From Corallococcus carmarthensis (GTDB lineage Bacteria > Myxococcota > Myxococcia > Myxococcales > Myxococcaceae): DNA of 53,126 bases. The notes under the pieces are model-generated. The model saw only the letters and a program-made list of their open reading frames with translations, ran no database searches and was not told the DNA's origin. The position numbers and the translations under genes were made by a program. The stretch is from positions 1-53,126 of the forward strand of contig NZ_RAWE01000051.1 in assembly GCF_003611695.1 (NCBI RefSeq), read 5' to 3'. This document shows, one piece after another, positions 52,643 to 53,126 of the stretch (position 1 is its first letter; each line of letters begins with the position of its first letter).

Positions 52643-53044
52643 TCAGGACAACGTGGCGTAGCGCAGGTAGAGGGCGCCCAGACAGACCGCGCCGTAGAGC
52701 GGAATCTCCGCCGTCTCCGTCCAGGGCTGCTGCTTCATGACCGCACCCCAGACATGCACCGCGGTCATGATGCCGCCAATGAGCCCGATGAGTTCGAAGA
52801 TGACCAGGTGGCTCTTGGGGTCCGGGATGAACTGCACCACCGCGATGATGACGGACAGCGCCAGGCCGCCCAGGCAGCGCGCGAAGTAGACCGTCAGGTC
52901 ATTGTTGCCCGTGGGCAGCTCCCACCCGAACCAGCGCGCCCAGCGCATCGGCACGAACAGCAACGGCAGCGCGTAGACGACCGCGAAGACCGAGGTGGAG
53001 ACCGCGAGGAACCAGCTGGCCAGCGGATAGTCGGGGTTGATCAT
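52643..53044 (-). CDS. Small multi-pass membrane protein upstream of the cyclase gene
   Basis: The 133-residue product from ATG 53044 has four hydrophobic segments (SWFLAVSTSVFAVVYALPLLF, FARCLGGLALSVIIAVV, LVIFELIGLIGGIMTAVH, IPLYGAVCLGALYL), with no recognised motif. The frame is open to an ATG at 53110, which would add 22 hydrophilic residues; MINPDYPL is the more natural start. It lies 17 bases upstream of the cyclase start on the same strand, so it is probably an operon partner, perhaps a membrane tether or sensor (inference). Confidence 0.65.
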   Translation of the reverse strand: MINPDYPLASWFLAVSTSVFAVVYALPLLFVPMRWARWFGWELPTGNNDLTVYFARCLGGLALSVIIAVVQFIPDPKSHLVIFELIGLIGGIMTAVHVWGAVMKQQPWTETAEIPLYGAVCLGALYLRYATLS

Positions 53045-53126
53045 GATGGCGGACGCGGCAAGGGCTCTGGGCGTCCTCCTGCCGGGCGCACCCTCCCCTA
53101 CGCCGTCCATCCTAGAATCTTTTCCC

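Noticed and set aside
51006-52661. Long plus-strand frame opposite the cyclase gene
   Set aside because: Shadow of the minus-strand cyclase/ATPase frame; no motif and skewed Arg/His/Ala composition.
53045-53110. Start of the last membrane protein at 53110
   Set aside because: The added 22 residues are hydrophilic and Gly/Arg-rich; the ATG at 53044 directly precedes the first membrane segment. Not excluded with certainty.
1-53126. CRISPR array, tRNA/rRNA gene, insertion sequence or prophage
   Set aside because: No regularly spaced direct repeats, cloverleaf-like sequence, transposase, integrase or phage structural motif was recognised on reading through.

Overview
The window is about 70% GC throughout, with strong G/C bias at third codon positions. 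It is rich in predicted lipoproteins, a Ser/Thr protein kinase, a hybrid PAS/GAF histidine kinase, a large cyclase/ATPase/TPR signalling protein, lipid desaturases and secreted hydrolases. That mix suggests a large-genome myxobacterium (Myxococcus/Corallococcus-like; inference from composition and gene content, no database search was possible). I found 41 protein genes, one cut by the left edge. I saw no rRNA or tRNA gene, CRISPR array, insertion sequence or prophage.

Layout. 1-8.9 kb: a patatin-like lipase (5' end missing), an alkyltransferase-like DNA repair protein, an M15 D-Ala-D-Ala peptidase, an orphan PAS/GAF histidine kinase facing a secreted EEP-family phosphatase/nuclease lipoprotein with a translationally coupled outer-membrane protein, then a seven-helix membrane Ser/Thr kinase whose 3' end carries an apparent one-base frameshift near 8630. 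8.9-20 kb: a thiaminase I-like secreted enzyme, two alpha/beta hydrolases, a putative wall-active lipoprotein with tandem C-terminal repeats, a coupled pair of DUF4139 (MuiA-like) proteins, a FAD monooxygenase and a metallo-beta-lactamase-fold hydrolase. 20-21.7 kb: a two-gene cassette of lower GC encoding a lipoprotein with a nuclease-like C-terminus and a DUF3396-type immunity protein. This is the best candidate for an unusual system, a lipoprotein toxin/immunity pair.

21.7-34.3 kb: NamA-type ene-reductase overlapping peptide deformylase, a desaturase, a MaoC hydratase, an Omp85-type barrel, DUF5995, then a minus-strand cytochrome block (triheme c-type cytochrome, lipoprotein, multiheme lipoprotein) downstream of menA. 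Menaquinone synthesis beside periplasmic/outer-surface hemes suggests a respiratory electron-transfer module. 34.3-48.3 kb: an OB-fold lipoprotein, a TPR/lytic transglycosylase, an M28 peptidase, a desaturase divergent from a heme-oxygenase-fold diiron-type protein, a DUF47-Pit phosphate uptake operon, a polytopic membrane protein, and a B12-binding radical SAM protein whose 3' end overlaps an acyl-CoA desaturase antisense. 48.3-53.1 kb: a 1433-residue protein with two class III cyclase domains, a P-loop ATPase and TPR-like repeats, with the same architecture and the same split of catalytic residues as animal soluble adenylyl cyclase, preceded by a small membrane protein.

Convergent gene pairs are often separated by good GC-rich hairpins (37680, 40265, 43966). 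Several divergent regions carry short inverted repeats that may be operators.
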